Shown: positions 40,501 through 52,264 of the stretch, piece by piece | Position numbering within the stretch: the stretch's first letter is position 1 | How the letters are laid out: each line of letters opens with the position of its first letter | Origin: Triops longicaudatus | Lineage: Eukaryota; Arthropoda; Branchiopoda; Notostraca; Triopsidae | Assembly (NCBI GenBank): GCA_022885665.1 | Contig: JAGQDJ010000115.1 | Coordinates: 1-64,000, forward strand | Length of the DNA: 64,000 nt | Direction of reading: 5' to 3' | Notes under the pieces: model-generated | The model's input: only the letters and a program-made list of their open reading frames with translations | Told to the model about the DNA's origin: nothing | Database searches by the model: none | Position numbers and translations under genes: made by a program

Positions 40501-41197
40501 AGGTTTAGGCTAATTTAAGCTACTTTTACTTAGGCTTAGTTAGGTTAGGTTAAGAAATGGAACTGAGAAGAGCGGGCGTTATAAAGGAGAACCACACTTA
40601 CAGTTTGTTATAAAACGGTTCGTTATAATGAGATTCTACTGTAATAAGTTGTGTTGTCTGTCGAACTACACCATTAGTATTATTTGCATACGGTCAATTT
40701 TAACTTACAGATGAGGCATGTTCTTACGCTTGAGCGAAAGAAGAAGACGTGTGTTTTAATGGAAACTTTGTTTTATTTTCTGCAGAGGTCCCGGTTCGGC
40801 TGGAAAGGACGATGGAAACACCGCGTCGGCGTTGGATTCTGGCTCAGAATCACTGGACGGTGAACCGGGCCCACGTGGCGCCCCTGATACGCCCACTCCG
40901 CCTCCGTTAATGATGACGACTTTACCCGGCGTTGGTGTGACTGGCTCTGCCCAGGTAAATTTTCACCATCCAAAAGAGCACTGTAAAGAAAAGCAATCTT
41001 TAACCATCGTTTTCAACCCGATATCTGTTGTTTTGCAGGACCACGCGACGGTTGAATTGTACCACGCCGATCTGAAAGCGGCGTATTCGTCCCACCAGCT
41101 CCATTTAGCTACAGCAGCTGCTGCCGCGGCTGCGGCCTCGCTAAATTCATCCCACGAACTAACCCACAGTTTATTGTCCGATTATCATAGTTTGTGA
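34595..41197 (+). CDS. so: SIX1/2 (sine oculis) homeobox transcription factor, 3 coding exons
   Basis: Nuclear DNA-binding protein of the retinal-determination network, partner of Eyes absent. Coding exons are 34595-35319, 40786-40954 and 41039-41197 (GT-AG, phases 2 and 0), giving 350 aa. Residues 1-60 are Met/Ser-rich and not conserved. The SIX domain spans about 62-170 (FGFTQEQVACVCEVLQQ at its start, [20 protein letters not shown] at its end). The homeodomain follows to about 235 and ends in the recognition helix VSNWFKNRRQR. The [20 protein letters not shown] and TSYCFKEKSR signatures place it in the SIX1/2 class rather than SIX3/6 or SIX4/5. The C-terminal tail is acidic/Pro-rich, then has eight alanines and ends in SLLSDYHSL. 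The start chosen is the first ATG in frame; an upstream coding exon is possible. Confidence 0.96.
39795..40560 (+). repeat. Degenerate (TTAGG)-like tract in SIX1/2 intron 1
   Basis: Scattered GTTAGGTTAG words extend for ~750 bp, densest at 39885-39965 and 40330-40560. Within it, 40055-40070 reads CTGACAGAAAGTACTC, like the right terminus of the MITE at 51942-52264. Confidence 0.6.
40612..40641. mobile_element. Terminus of a pogo-like element
   Basis: CGTTATAATGAGATTCTACTG at 40621-40641 is followed by TA and resembles an inverted CAGTAGAATCTCATTATAACG end of pogo/Tigger elements. A similar end closes the element at 60562-60738. I could not find the matching left end. Confidence 0.4.
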
Positions 41198-42351
41198 TAG
41201 TGGGCTACCAACCAAAAGGTAGTGCCGAGCCATTCCTTTTTTTGCATCAAGAAATCCAAGAAATTCCTCACGGCGAGAAAACTGGGATAAAATGACGTGG
41301 GTTTATAAAACTCGTGGTTCGTCTAAACCCCCTCGCTGTCTGACATTGGCGTTTCGCTTGAAAACCGGGGCTACCGAGCTGGAAGAACGTAGCAGAAAGC
41401 CTCCGAGTTTTTAAATTCTTGCCCTGTGATTAGTTTTAAAAGCTATAGGATATTATGGGGGTTTGGGGAGGGGAAATTAAAAGAAGAGTAACTCGGGTCT
41501 GTTTTGTCTCAAACTCATTTTTTCAAGAAGAGAGGAATGCGCAATAGCTGCGGTTGTTGCAACAAGCTTATACGTCGCGAAAGCAAAATTCTTGCCCGAA
41601 TTATTTGTTACTGTACATTTTGTTTATATTCAACCTCCGTTACAATGATGGTCGTTTTAAAGAGTCCCTTGTACGTGTTGGTTTTCAGACTTTCGGTGTA
41701 CTTCGGTATCGACACAAAAATCGTCAATAATGTGAATAACGTGGCAATAGAAATCTGTATTTCCCCCTTTTTTAGCCCTCTGTGCTAACCTCCCCGTTTT
41801 GTGACAACATTTCGGCGGTTACGGGAGCGTCGTACAGTACGGTGATTCTGGCAATCATGAATCTCTTACTCCCCGCAGTGCGCACTATATGCCCTGGCTT
41901 GTGATGTCCTTCCTTTGCCTTGTTTCTTCTTCTTCTTTTTCCCCGATACCTTAAATCTGGCAAAGTAATTTTGTATATGTACATATATAATACAGACGAA
42001 TAATTCTTGTCAATGAAACAAACCTGCGCAATTTAGTGAAAATATTAATTTATTAACGGTTATATTATCACAAACCATCGGGACATGCCATTTCGAGTCT
42101 TCCGATAAATTTGGAACTTGCAAAAGCGTCATTCTTATTACGTATCTTAAGCTCCCGCAAATTCGAAGAGCCTTTCAAAGGAGTTTTTGATAAACTAAAA
42201 CTGGACTAGTGAGAAATCATAAGACGTGAAGTTACATGTTTCGGTTACGTGCCCCTACCTTTACAATACTCCTTAGCCTAAGTCAACAAAAACCTAACCG
42301 ATCCTAAATAATACGGCTAGTCTAACCTAACCTAACTTATTATATCTAAGC
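41198..42351. other. 3' side of SIX1/2, no gene
   Basis: This must hold the SIX1/2 3' untranslated region, but no close canonical AATAAA is visible after the stop. A 94-codon frame at 41504-41788 has no motif. Nothing else is assigned. Confidence 0.4.
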
Positions 42352-43269
42352 CAGTGCTTCTCATTAGTTTCGCCCATTACCCAAAATCACCTTTCAGGAA
42401 GCCTCCATTACCTAAATAATTTTTAAAATAAAAAAATAAAATTCAAGTTTAAGATTACAGTGTATCTAGTTGAACGATAAGGGAAGTACATGCTAAGCTT
42501 TTCAGGCAATTGTGCACAAAAATACTCGACACTTGCTCGTAAGTTTTCGGCAGCAAAGTTTTGGATCGCAACACCTAATACAGACCACCGATTATGTTTA
42601 AGAAATCTCACTAAATAAGTTTGTTAGAAAAACCTCACAGATAAGTTTTTATGGGAAAAGAATCATTCAAAAATTTGACTTGAAGGTTCATTTTGAGCCA
42701 TTTTAAGGTATTCTTTTTTATCGAGAATAGACTTCCAATGTATCAATCAGTGATGGAGTTACAGCCTACGAAAATTGTTTAAGCTTCTTAGGTGCTTATT
42801 CCAAAATTAACTAGCAGGTATGACTCATGTTTTGGTAAAGGAATTAATTAAAAGTTGTTTTAATGCACTAATTTTCGAAAGGCTTTCCCAAAATAAATTT
42901 TACTCGGTGATTACGAATTTAACAGAAACGCATAGTAAGATTCAAGGACGATTTTGCTATAACCAAAAGTATACGTAACTCTGCTCTCAAAAACCTACGG
43001 TGAAATACTGAACAGTTTTAGTGAAAGTCTAAATCGTTTAATACGTAATTTCCCTTTACCTCATTTAAGTAACACGCAGACTTAAAACGAAATTGCTGTA
43101 AGTACAACCAGAATTAAATTGGTGGGCGAGACAAGACGTTATTTAGCATTTCAGTTCTTTCGGATAAAATATTTAAAAAACGAATATTGTTTCAAATTTT
43201 CTCCGTTACCCAGATCCGAACGGCTTTTATCCAGAATAACGATAATTTACCCACTATTGAAAAGTACTG
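42352..43269. mobile_element. Decayed hAT-like element, ~0.9 kb
   Basis: The left end CAGTGCTTCTCATTAGT and the inverted right end CAGTACTTTTCAATAGTGGG form imperfect terminal repeats of the CAGTG.TTCTCA type common in hAT elements. The 8 bp on either side, ATCTAAGC and CTCTAACC, agree at 6 of 8 positions, consistent with an old 8-bp target duplication. The interior is AT-rich with no surviving reading frame. A diverged relative lies at 2110-2415. Confidence 0.55.
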
Positions 43270-43575
43270 CTCTAACCTGACATAACTAGCCTAACAAAAG
43301 GCAATTTAACCTTAACTAGCTAGAGCCGTCGAATGTAACCAACCAAACGCTAATAACTAAAACTACGTAGCCTGGCGAATAGTTGCAAAAGCTGTATACT
43401 TCTTGACTATACCACCTCCCTTTTACTTTTTTTTCTACTCAATGTACATAACCTAAACCGAGCCCGCTATTACTAGTAAAAGTCAATCTAGACTAACGTG
43501 GCATGAATTAACTTAAATTAAAACTAACCTCACTAACCTAGCCTTTTAAGATTAAACCTAACTAAACAAAACTTG
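43270..43575 (-). repeat. Degenerate CCTAA tract
   Basis: Loose CTAACCT and AACCTAA words (for example near 43275, 43450 and 43525-43560), the complement of the TTAGG-like tracts elsewhere. Near 43400 the sequence GTATACTTCTTGACTATACC weakly resembles the MITE terminus at 51942. Confidence 0.4.
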
Positions 43576-46500
43576 TCAAAATTTGGATACTTAAGTCTCT
43601 TTAATGTGTGTGTTTAGAGATCATGTCGAGGCTCGTGGAAAGTTCCATTTAATTGATTTGGTTAGTTAAGGTACTTAATTTCTCTTCTTAAGGTAGGCCC
43701 GGATTAAGTAAGCCTTTTTTTACTACTTTAGTACAGTTTAGCAAGGTACTGTACTTTGAACACTGCTTTTTCTAACTCTGAATTGGATGAACAAGACAAA
43801 GAGCGCCTAAACGGTACGCTTTAGTGAAAAAGCGGGCAGAGCTATTCATAACAGCCCGCGTTTTTTGTAATTCAATGTTGGTCAGTAGATCTATAGGGGC
43901 TTCATTTACTTCATAGTTTGATAGCAAAGCTTCGAGTAAAAGGAACACCACGACATGAAGTGTTTACCCTTTTAGCAGGCATTCTTTGTTCTTGTGAGCC
44001 CACTGGGCTTTAATCTGTCCTCTGTCCCTTTTGGGACAACGTTGGTGTGTATTGTGAGACCAACCGTGGATACGGTGGTAGATTTTCCATTGTAGGTCCC
44101 GAGTCCCTCATTATAGGATTTACTAGAGGGGAGCTTGATCTTTAAGATAACCGGATTATTCGCATGCATGCCGTGAGATTATGCATACGTTCTTAACTCA
44201 AGTTTACAACCTTTGGTTCCGAGGACAATCTTTTCATCCTGAGGCATGCCTACAATCACTTACATCCTTTCGTACATTGCTACATAAGTAAGCCAAGTAT
44301 TTTTGTCTCGGAACTTCCTTGTCCCTTCTTCGTTTTAGAGTAACCTATAGGATTGGCAAGGTTAAGGAAGACATGTGTAATAAAGCTGTCGTTGATGTTC
44401 GCGCTTGGACAGGATTGCGTGAGTTCTTCCTCTGTGCAGTGCTTGGAATTACCTAGTTGTCAGGCCTAATGAGTGGACAGATCATTCTTCTTACAAAAAG
44501 GATGTACTAGACTTCACACAAAAAATGTGACAGAACATTTTTTAGTTCCTCTCCGGGAAGTGCACTTCCGAGGTCAAGTGGCAAGACTTCCATAATGCTA
44601 TAGTTAAAAAATAGCTTCCTTCGTGCTTAAGAGGGCTTCAAAGGGGTGGAGGAGTAGGGTTAAAAGCACTACTTAGGGTGAAAACATGACTTACAGAATT
44701 TGCATGCCAAACACGTTAAAATTCTTCTTCGGTGTTGAGATATGAAGCTTTGAAGCTGAGGACTCCGGATAAAAGCGGTATAGGACCGAAGTATGGCCGA
44801 TTTGGAAGAGTCAAGTCAGAGTGCTACATGTTGACACCCGTGCTGACACCCATTGTCGCCTATTGTCTTCTTATCTGGTTGGGATGTCTGTGTCTGGGGC
44901 AAAAGGTGCAAGAAGCCCCACTTTTTTCTTTTTCTTTTAGTTTTCGCAGAGTAGCTAAGCCGGACACGAGTCTGGGTTATCCTTCGTTTGACCGATTGAC
45001 CAAACTTGGTATTCATCGGTTTATCAAACAAGCCAACAAACTGCACGCCTCTTATATGGCCCCGAAATGATGAACGCGAAGGCTAATGGAGCGCGTGGTT
45101 GCCGGGCGACATGCGTTTTCAATCTCGGATACTACCCGTCGCCCAATGCTTCATTAAAAAGCCCACATGCCCTACGTACACACACATAGCCTGTTATGGG
45201 AACAGCTTCATTAAAAACATCTCGGAAATGGTACCCTATTTTGCCTTTCTCTCGGGGCGAGTTTGAATCCGTGTTCTTGGACATGAAAGTTCGGACATTT
45301 TTGGGTAATACGGTAGTGTGTTGTCGTTTGTGTTGCACTTAAAAAAGGGCTCCCGTAAAAAAGCTAAGGAGGTAACTTCTCTTCTTTATGGAGTCTATTT
45401 AGCGAACGGCACGAGATGAAATTCGACTTTAAGTAGAGCACATAATGTTAAGATAATGTTAGTAGGGGCCCCATGAGGTGAAACCTACAGCGTCTAGAAT
45501 TTCCCCCCATTGCACTTATTACTTGTCAATGTGGACACACCCCTCGTTTCTGTTTAGTGCATATTCTTTCATTATTTACACGGTTCGGAACTGGACGCCT
45601 CCTCCCTTACCTGCGCACCATTCGCAGTTATGGCAACAATGAATCATCGAGTACTAAGGTTAGGTCAGCGTAGGTTAAATTACCACTGAACGAGCCTTCA
45701 AATACTGTCTTGTTTTCTTGATTGGACGACCTAATTTTAAATTACGAACTATACTAATGTACTTTTGCTTATTTCAACACATGCTTGGTTGTACCGCTGC
45801 GTTGTTTTACCTACTTTGCTTAGTCATTTGCTTCATTCGTAAGTATACTTTTCTTCGTGAGATATTTCGTTCAGTAAGAAATATTCCTTAAAATGCACAT
45901 TCACGTGATGACGTCAATCGAGTTTCATGTACCTACGTTACAATACTGGATCAAGTTAGGTTAACTTTGTAACTTTGTGTTGTAAATGGCATGTGATAAA
46001 AGAGGAGGTACAGTAAGAAACCCAAATTTGGCAAAGGAGCCTGATATGGCTCTACTCAGATCTGATGGAGACAAACATATTTCTTAAAAATTTCAAATTA
46101 AGTTCCACGCATACTGACAAAAACAAATTAAGCAAAGAAAGAACGCTAATTGTTTGCAGTCATTTACAATTTTTAGAGCCTTCAAAGTTTTCGGGAATAA
46201 ACATCACTTCGTAAGAATATTTACCAGTTGATGTTTGACTTCACATAACTCGTTACAATCTCTTTAAATTCGTCGAGATAATTACCTGTTATCTCTATTT
46301 CGTTTTTAAGGCAAGGTTTGCCTTTCGGACGCTGATGAACTGCTTCTGAAAATGGTTAGACCTTTTCAAAGTTTTACAACCGTGAGCCCAGTTTGGCCCA
46401 AATATGAAATCTCGAACTGCTTTACGTTCTGACGTGTGTAAATTTGGTGACGACGTAAAGAATACACACATAGACAAAATAGTCGACAACGTGCAATCTG

Positions 46501-49500
46501 CTGACCATCCTTAATAAACAACGGAGGCTTGTGTTCTACAGACTACAAGCGTTACAAATTTTCCTCTGATTTCCAAGGTTTGCAATAATTAGAGCCTTAC
46601 TTGTAAAAGGCGTTTTTGGAGCGTAGCTGAAAACTGCTGAATTTCGAAAGTTTCCGCCAAACAACGCCAAATATCTTAAAACTGGTAGAGAGGTGCGTAC
46701 AGAAGGCTTCTTTCTAGAGAGGGCATCTTCGTGTAAGGTTTCAACCACATTTTTTAAAAAATGCAAAGTGCCCTGAACGTAACATATTTGATATTTTAAT
46801 TGTACTTGGGAAGCGTTTCGGTCGTCACAGTTTTTCGCTTTTACTGTATCCGTACCGGTACGCCATTTGCAATGACGACAACAAAGAATTCTCTGGTAAC
46901 ATTGTGCGGTCACATTAAGGTTAAATCGTCAATTTGCTTTTTCCTTCTTTTAAGTTGCTTGGGAGTAACTTCGCAGTTACTTCGATTTAAGTTAGACCTA
47001 CAAACGTTTTGCTAATTCTGTTTTGTATTTTAAGACCGGATTTATTGTTACGTTTACACTAGCAAATACACTCCTTGGTCAACGTCAGCAACTTTTTACG
47101 ATTTCATAACATCTTTTGTTGCCGAGTTTCATTGTGCGAATTATGCTGAGAATTCTTTTTTAGGACATTTCATTCCCATAATTTGTCGGTAGCCATTACC
47201 CGAAGCTTTCAGCTTTGGTTATAGCACAGGGAAGTAAAACTCAACGAATTTGTGGTTGCGGGCAACAGCGAGTAGAGAAAAGAGCAATATAAATGATGGT
47301 AGAGCATCACAGCGGTCGACTTCCCTTGCCCTTGTTAAGCACATTGTAAGACCGACCCCTCTTACAAACACACCGAGTTTTGTCCGAGCCTGCTGTCTTT
47401 TGTATTACCGTCATACGGCCACCAAAAAAAAAATGAGGATTCAGGGTTGTTTTCCCTCCCTTTAGACACTGGCTCTCACACCCCCATCACCGGTAATCGT
47501 CTTACCATCTCACCCTTCCCACACACCCCCTGCTTAGTCCCTATCAAACATCTCCATTGAGTTATAGATACAAACTCCCTCTATGGCCAATGCCTTCCTT
47601 TGCTTTTCAATACGATCTGTCATACCAGGGAACTTTATTATTACCGTTATGGTTATAGAATAGCCGTGAAACCAGAACACGAAAAATATGAGCTCTCCAG
47701 CACATTGTCTCCCAACCGATGCGCAAACCGAACATTGCTTAGTTCCAAAACTCAAGGCTTTACGTACCAAAAAAAGAAGCCAACAGTTGCCTATTGTCGA
47801 GGAATTGAGAGCGAAAATCGTGATGAATGGCGTTGTCGTTGAAAGTTAGCGAGTTCCGCCTCTGCGCGAGCCACTTGAATTAATAATACTCACTCGAGCC
47901 ATGACACCGTGACAAGGCAGTCACGAAAACACGGAATTGCGGGAACTTTATTAACACCAAAAGTGGTTCAGATTAAACCAGGCTCTTTTGGACTACAAAT
48001 AAGCTTTAATTCAGTTAGATATAAGATCGAATAGTCAAACAGCGTTCAGAGATTCTTTGAGCTTTGTTGCATGGTTTATAGCGATGCATTAATAAAACAA
48101 ACTAAATAAAATAAAAAATAAAATTAATGAGTGGAGGGCTGAACCCGTACAGACGTAGTAGTCATGAAAAAAATATGGGCTCGGCGGAAGAAAAGTGAAA
48201 GAATGAAACATGCACGGAAAGCACCGACCTGGTCTGATAAGGCATGTGAAATTCAACCCGATCAGGGTTTCAACTCCACAAAGTCCCTATTAGGCAGTCC
48301 CAGAAAGCCTGTATGTATTTGTTTGCCGAAACCAAGGTGGAAAACGAACAAATCACCTGTCACCTTCATTAAATGACTGCAACTTAAACCACAGACAACA
48401 CTATCAATTTGACTGTGTTCCATAGCTGACCTGTTTTGGGGGAAATTTTTTCAAGTTTTCTGGGTTAAAACAAGACTGGGATCCAAAGATGCAGGATAAA
48501 CTCGTCGAACCGTCTCCTCATTTAATAGTGATGAAATTCTTCCCTAGTGTTTCCGGAATTCTTTCATTGTACTGAAAACCACATACCGGAGTATCCTCTT
48601 ATACCTGTGCTTTTCAAATTAGGTAACATTACACGAAATTGGGTAACATTCATGTTTCTTTTGGTTAAATACGTTCATGATGTTTATAACATATTGAGAA
48701 AAAAGGAGAAGTGGTTGTAACTGATAAGCAACATGTGGGTAAAACAAAAATAAATAAATAAAATTTAGAAGCCGTGTTTTATGGCCCCGATGGAGGTGTT
48801 CGTGGCCAAATTACACCGGAGCGTGCTTGCAAATATCCGTCAGCATTTTTTCAAGAAGTCACTTGACAGTAAAGTTTACAAACTTTACTAAATAATAATG
48901 AATGTCACAATTCTCTAAAGTACTGCTTAGTAAATTCGCTACACAGAACCGATTTCTTTAACTTTTTGGTCAAAACTAAATACTGAAACTATGTTCCGCT
49001 CATTGTAAGAAGCTTTAATTTATAAGAAATGCGATGGAAAAATTATTAAAATCGGTTGAACTTTTTTTGGCGATATCCATGTCGTTGTCCAGATTTTCCA
49101 ACATAACTGAACTTGGAGGGCAAAAACCCTAAACAAAAGCCTAAAATAATGAATTCGACCATAAAATAGTCTAACTGGTCGGTGAAATTCAAACAAAAAC
49201 AAAATACACATTGTCACGTCGCCAACTGTCAACTGTTCAAATTTGACAATTGTGACGGTGACTACCAGGGACCTTTATATTAATTTACGTTAAGAACACC
49301 ATGTTTGTGGGTTTTAAAGCCTACTATTTATTACCAAAAATCACTTCACAATATTCCAGTCATGTAAAAACTCACTTTCAATATTCCAATCTACTGTCTA
49401 TTTCTCTTGACTATTCTCTGACCTCTCTCGACTTCTGTCTATTCCTCCTCTTCTTATTCACTGACTGACCTCCTGACCTGACTCACTTTTGGTTTCTGTT

Positions 49501-49534
49501 GCGCCTAAGACTCCATGTAAATCAAACCTAGCTA

Positions 49535-49577
49535 CCTTGGTTTCTGGGAAATCACTTTCACAGCCCAGAAACCAAGG
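49535..49577. repeat. Perfect 14-bp hairpin
   Basis: CCTTGGTTTCTGGG at 49535-49548 is followed after 15 bases by its exact complement CCCAGAAACCAAGG at 49564-49577. Just upstream, 49370-49500 is strongly pyrimidine-rich (CTGACC and CTCT words). It may mark part of a decayed mobile element; no ends were identified. Confidence 0.7.
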
Positions 49578-51019
49578 GCACGGGAAGCAAAAGGGTAAAC
49601 TAAACGAAAATGATACTCCGAAACAAAACTGGCGTGGCAATCTACAAGAATGTGTAACCCCCGTTAAATTATGGATATTGAAATTAGACTTAAAATCCTA
49701 GGTTTAATAATAATTCACTCAGTTTCTGAGATTAAAAAAAATTGTTCTAGTATACGAAACATCTCTTTTTTTATTTCCTGCTAAAAAAAATCCAAATTTA
49801 CGCTTAGTTTTAACTAATTTCTTTCTCAAAAAGAAGTATGCATTCTGCACGTTAATAGGTTTCATAGAAAATTTACTATCGCTATAATTTTGAAATTATT
49901 CAGCTGTGTTGGAGAAGTCATCTTCTCAAACTCCTCTTATTATTAGTTGTAAGAGCTTTCCCTCTACCGTGGTCTTCAAATTTAACATGTTTACAGGATT
50001 AAAGTGGCTAACTTTTTCATTATAGCCTCATGCATGTAAAAGTTTCATATTAAAAAGTGAACTTTACTGAAGCTTCTTCTTCTTCAGAACTTGGAACATT
50101 CGTACCTTTTTCCACGTCTTAGGCGAATATGCTTCATCTTGCGCGTTCCGTCTGTTTTCTGCGATTAAATGTACGGTCTTCTACTTGCGCGTTATTGGAA
50201 CTTTTTGCGTCTAAGCTTGTAAATAGTAAAAGAGATAAAAAGTTCATTATTTATAATACTCTGACCATTTCGCTCAATTTTCCACTTCTTACGCTTTTCT
50301 CTCTAGTCTGAGCCCATTGCACCCTATCCCTTGCACTGCGATTAAGGATAGTCTTCCGTTCTGCGTATAACACGCCATTAGATGTAAAATGGTTTTAGAT
50401 ATTTAAATCAGCATATTTTACAAATAGTCTTTATCTCATTCGAGATAAATAGTTGAAGATCGAAATCGTTTTGTAAAGCAGTCAAAGCTTGTTATTTAGA
50501 GCAATGACGAATTTGATCATTCCCCATTTTTTGCGCGGTTGTACCTCCTCTTGCGAGCATTTCGCCTTACCATGCAATGTTGTTAAGCACGTAATCTTCG
50601 ACTGGCGCGATAAACAAACTTAAATGCACTAGTTTGAAAATTTGACTAAATTATCCAATAACTGCTGGCACGGTCTTTGCTTGATTAAGAAAACGTTAAA
50701 ATTAACTTCTATTGGGTAAAAAGTCCCCCTTATTGGATGAAAGGTCTCCCTTGTGCGTGATAATTAGGTGGTAACGAAAAAAAAAATTCGAAGCGCACTA
50801 TTTCCGCTAAATAAACAAATATCTCCACACTTTCCTTTCGTTCGTCTAAATCTTTGTTTGCTAAACTGTGCAAACAATTAATGTAAGCGACGTCAGAGGC
50901 AAATCTACGTCGAAGACGAATGAAAATAAATAAATAAAATAGCTTCGATAAAATAAATATTACGTTTAGTAGTGACCCTACGTGGAATACTGGGCATAAC
51001 CAAACTTCTCATTGGTGCT

Positions 51020-51150
51020 GAGTAACAATGAAAATTCCTCTCACAGAGGCTCTGGCGTGGGTTACGGGATGAACGTGAGAAGCCGAAATGGAACAACCTA
51101 TGCGCAAGTGCCGTGGTGTTAGCAATGGAGCCGTCTGCTGTGTAGACTAT
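51020..51150 (+). repeat. Dispersed repeat copy (relative at 29.57-29.70 kb)
   Basis: Second copy of the repeat described at 29575-29700, in the same orientation, with the same two conserved blocks about 60-90 bp apart. Confidence 0.55.
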
Positions 51151-51941
51151 ATACAGGATCTGGACAAAACCTATAATTTAGTTAAATGTTACACAATTTC
51201 GATTTCTTTTCATGAATTTGAATGTGTTTCATCGTTCAAAAGTTTTGTATCGATTTGACGTGGAAAATATAGTTACTGAATAGCTGGATGTGACTTCTAA
51301 GAACTGTCATGAGAAAAATCTGACTGAAGAAGTTTGCACTATGCCTCTCAGCAAAGAGCCGTGGAAAGAAAGAACAAGCTGGCTCAAACAGTAACAAAAA
51401 AGTAAAAGAAAGAAGTTCGTAGTTTGCGACGAACCTTACGACCAATCGTTTCCCATATTTCTGAATGAATGAATACAACCGGATTTTATTGCCTAGCATC
51501 AAGCGGTTAGTTCTGATTGATAGAGGGCCATTATTTCAATTTTCTTGTGTATTTCAGTTAATTTTTTGAGTAAATGCAAAACATACACTTTGTAGTGTTC
51601 TATTGAAAAACCTACGGCTTTCGACTTTACTGCAAAATTCAGCGAGTACTAAAATTTCAAAGTTGGTGTTCAATGTTAACCCGTGACCAGCACAATTTGA
51701 ACGCGAACAAATTGCTCGAAAATTCAGAAATAGCATTTTGCAGAAAATATTTTTCATTGTTAGCATAGATCAAATAAAACACGTTTGACAATCGTATGTA
51801 AGGAAAATGACAAGTTATTTTAGGAAAACATTGCATTAAAAATGTTCAGCAAAAAAAGGGGTCCTTATGCCACGAAACTTATATTTGTTTCACGTTTGCA
51901 TTTGGTTACACTTTCTACGGTTTCAACTGCAGCTTTGGTCG

Positions 51942-52264
51942 GTACTTTTCTATCGTACTCCCTCCTCGATTTGCTCTTTTCATAAGCGCTTCCTACGGGT
52001 AAAAACTTCACTAAACTTGCAAGTAAACATTCTTTAACAAAATCTGGGCCTAACTTAGCCTGACCAGACTAACCTGACTAAATAAACCTATTCCGACTGG
52101 CCTATCTTTTACATAAATTTCCCTATGGTTTGCATAGGCGCGGGGGGATTAAAGGCCTTACAATTTGGTAAAATATGTTAATTGTTTTTTTTTTAGTTAA
52201 GTTAGTTTTAGCTAGGTTAGGATGAGAAAATTAGGAATCGAGGCGGGGTATAACAGAAAAGTAC
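51942..52264. mobile_element. MITE with GTACTTTTCT ends and telomere-like interior
   Basis: The left end GTACTTTTCTATCGTACTCC is mirrored by the inverted right end GTACTTTTCTGTTATACCCC, and the similarity continues through CTCGATT on both sides. Inside each end are degenerate telomere-like words: CTAACCTGAC.. on the left and GCTAGGTTAGG on the right. There is no coding sequence. Related elements are at 54930-55170 and 55433-55793. No target duplication was recognised. Confidence 0.65.

Larger units (their letters stand above)
35320..40785 (+). other. Large first intron of SIX1/2
   Basis: A 5.5-kb intron with no other gene. GC-richer blocks lie at about 36.2-37.25 and 38.95-39.25 kb, and a TTAGG-like tract lies near the 3' end. 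In Drosophila a well-known sine oculis eye enhancer is intronic, so these blocks are candidate enhancers by analogy only. Confidence 0.5.
43576..51941. other. Gene-free interval between SIX1/2 and RPS19
   Basis: No exon recognised. The longest frame (46536-46913, minus, 125 codons) has no motif and no splice context. A hairpin lies at 49535-49577 and a dispersed-repeat copy at 51020-51150. Confidence 0.45.

Noticed and set aside
46536..46913. 125-codon frame on minus
   Set aside because: No motif, no paralogue in the window, low-complexity context.
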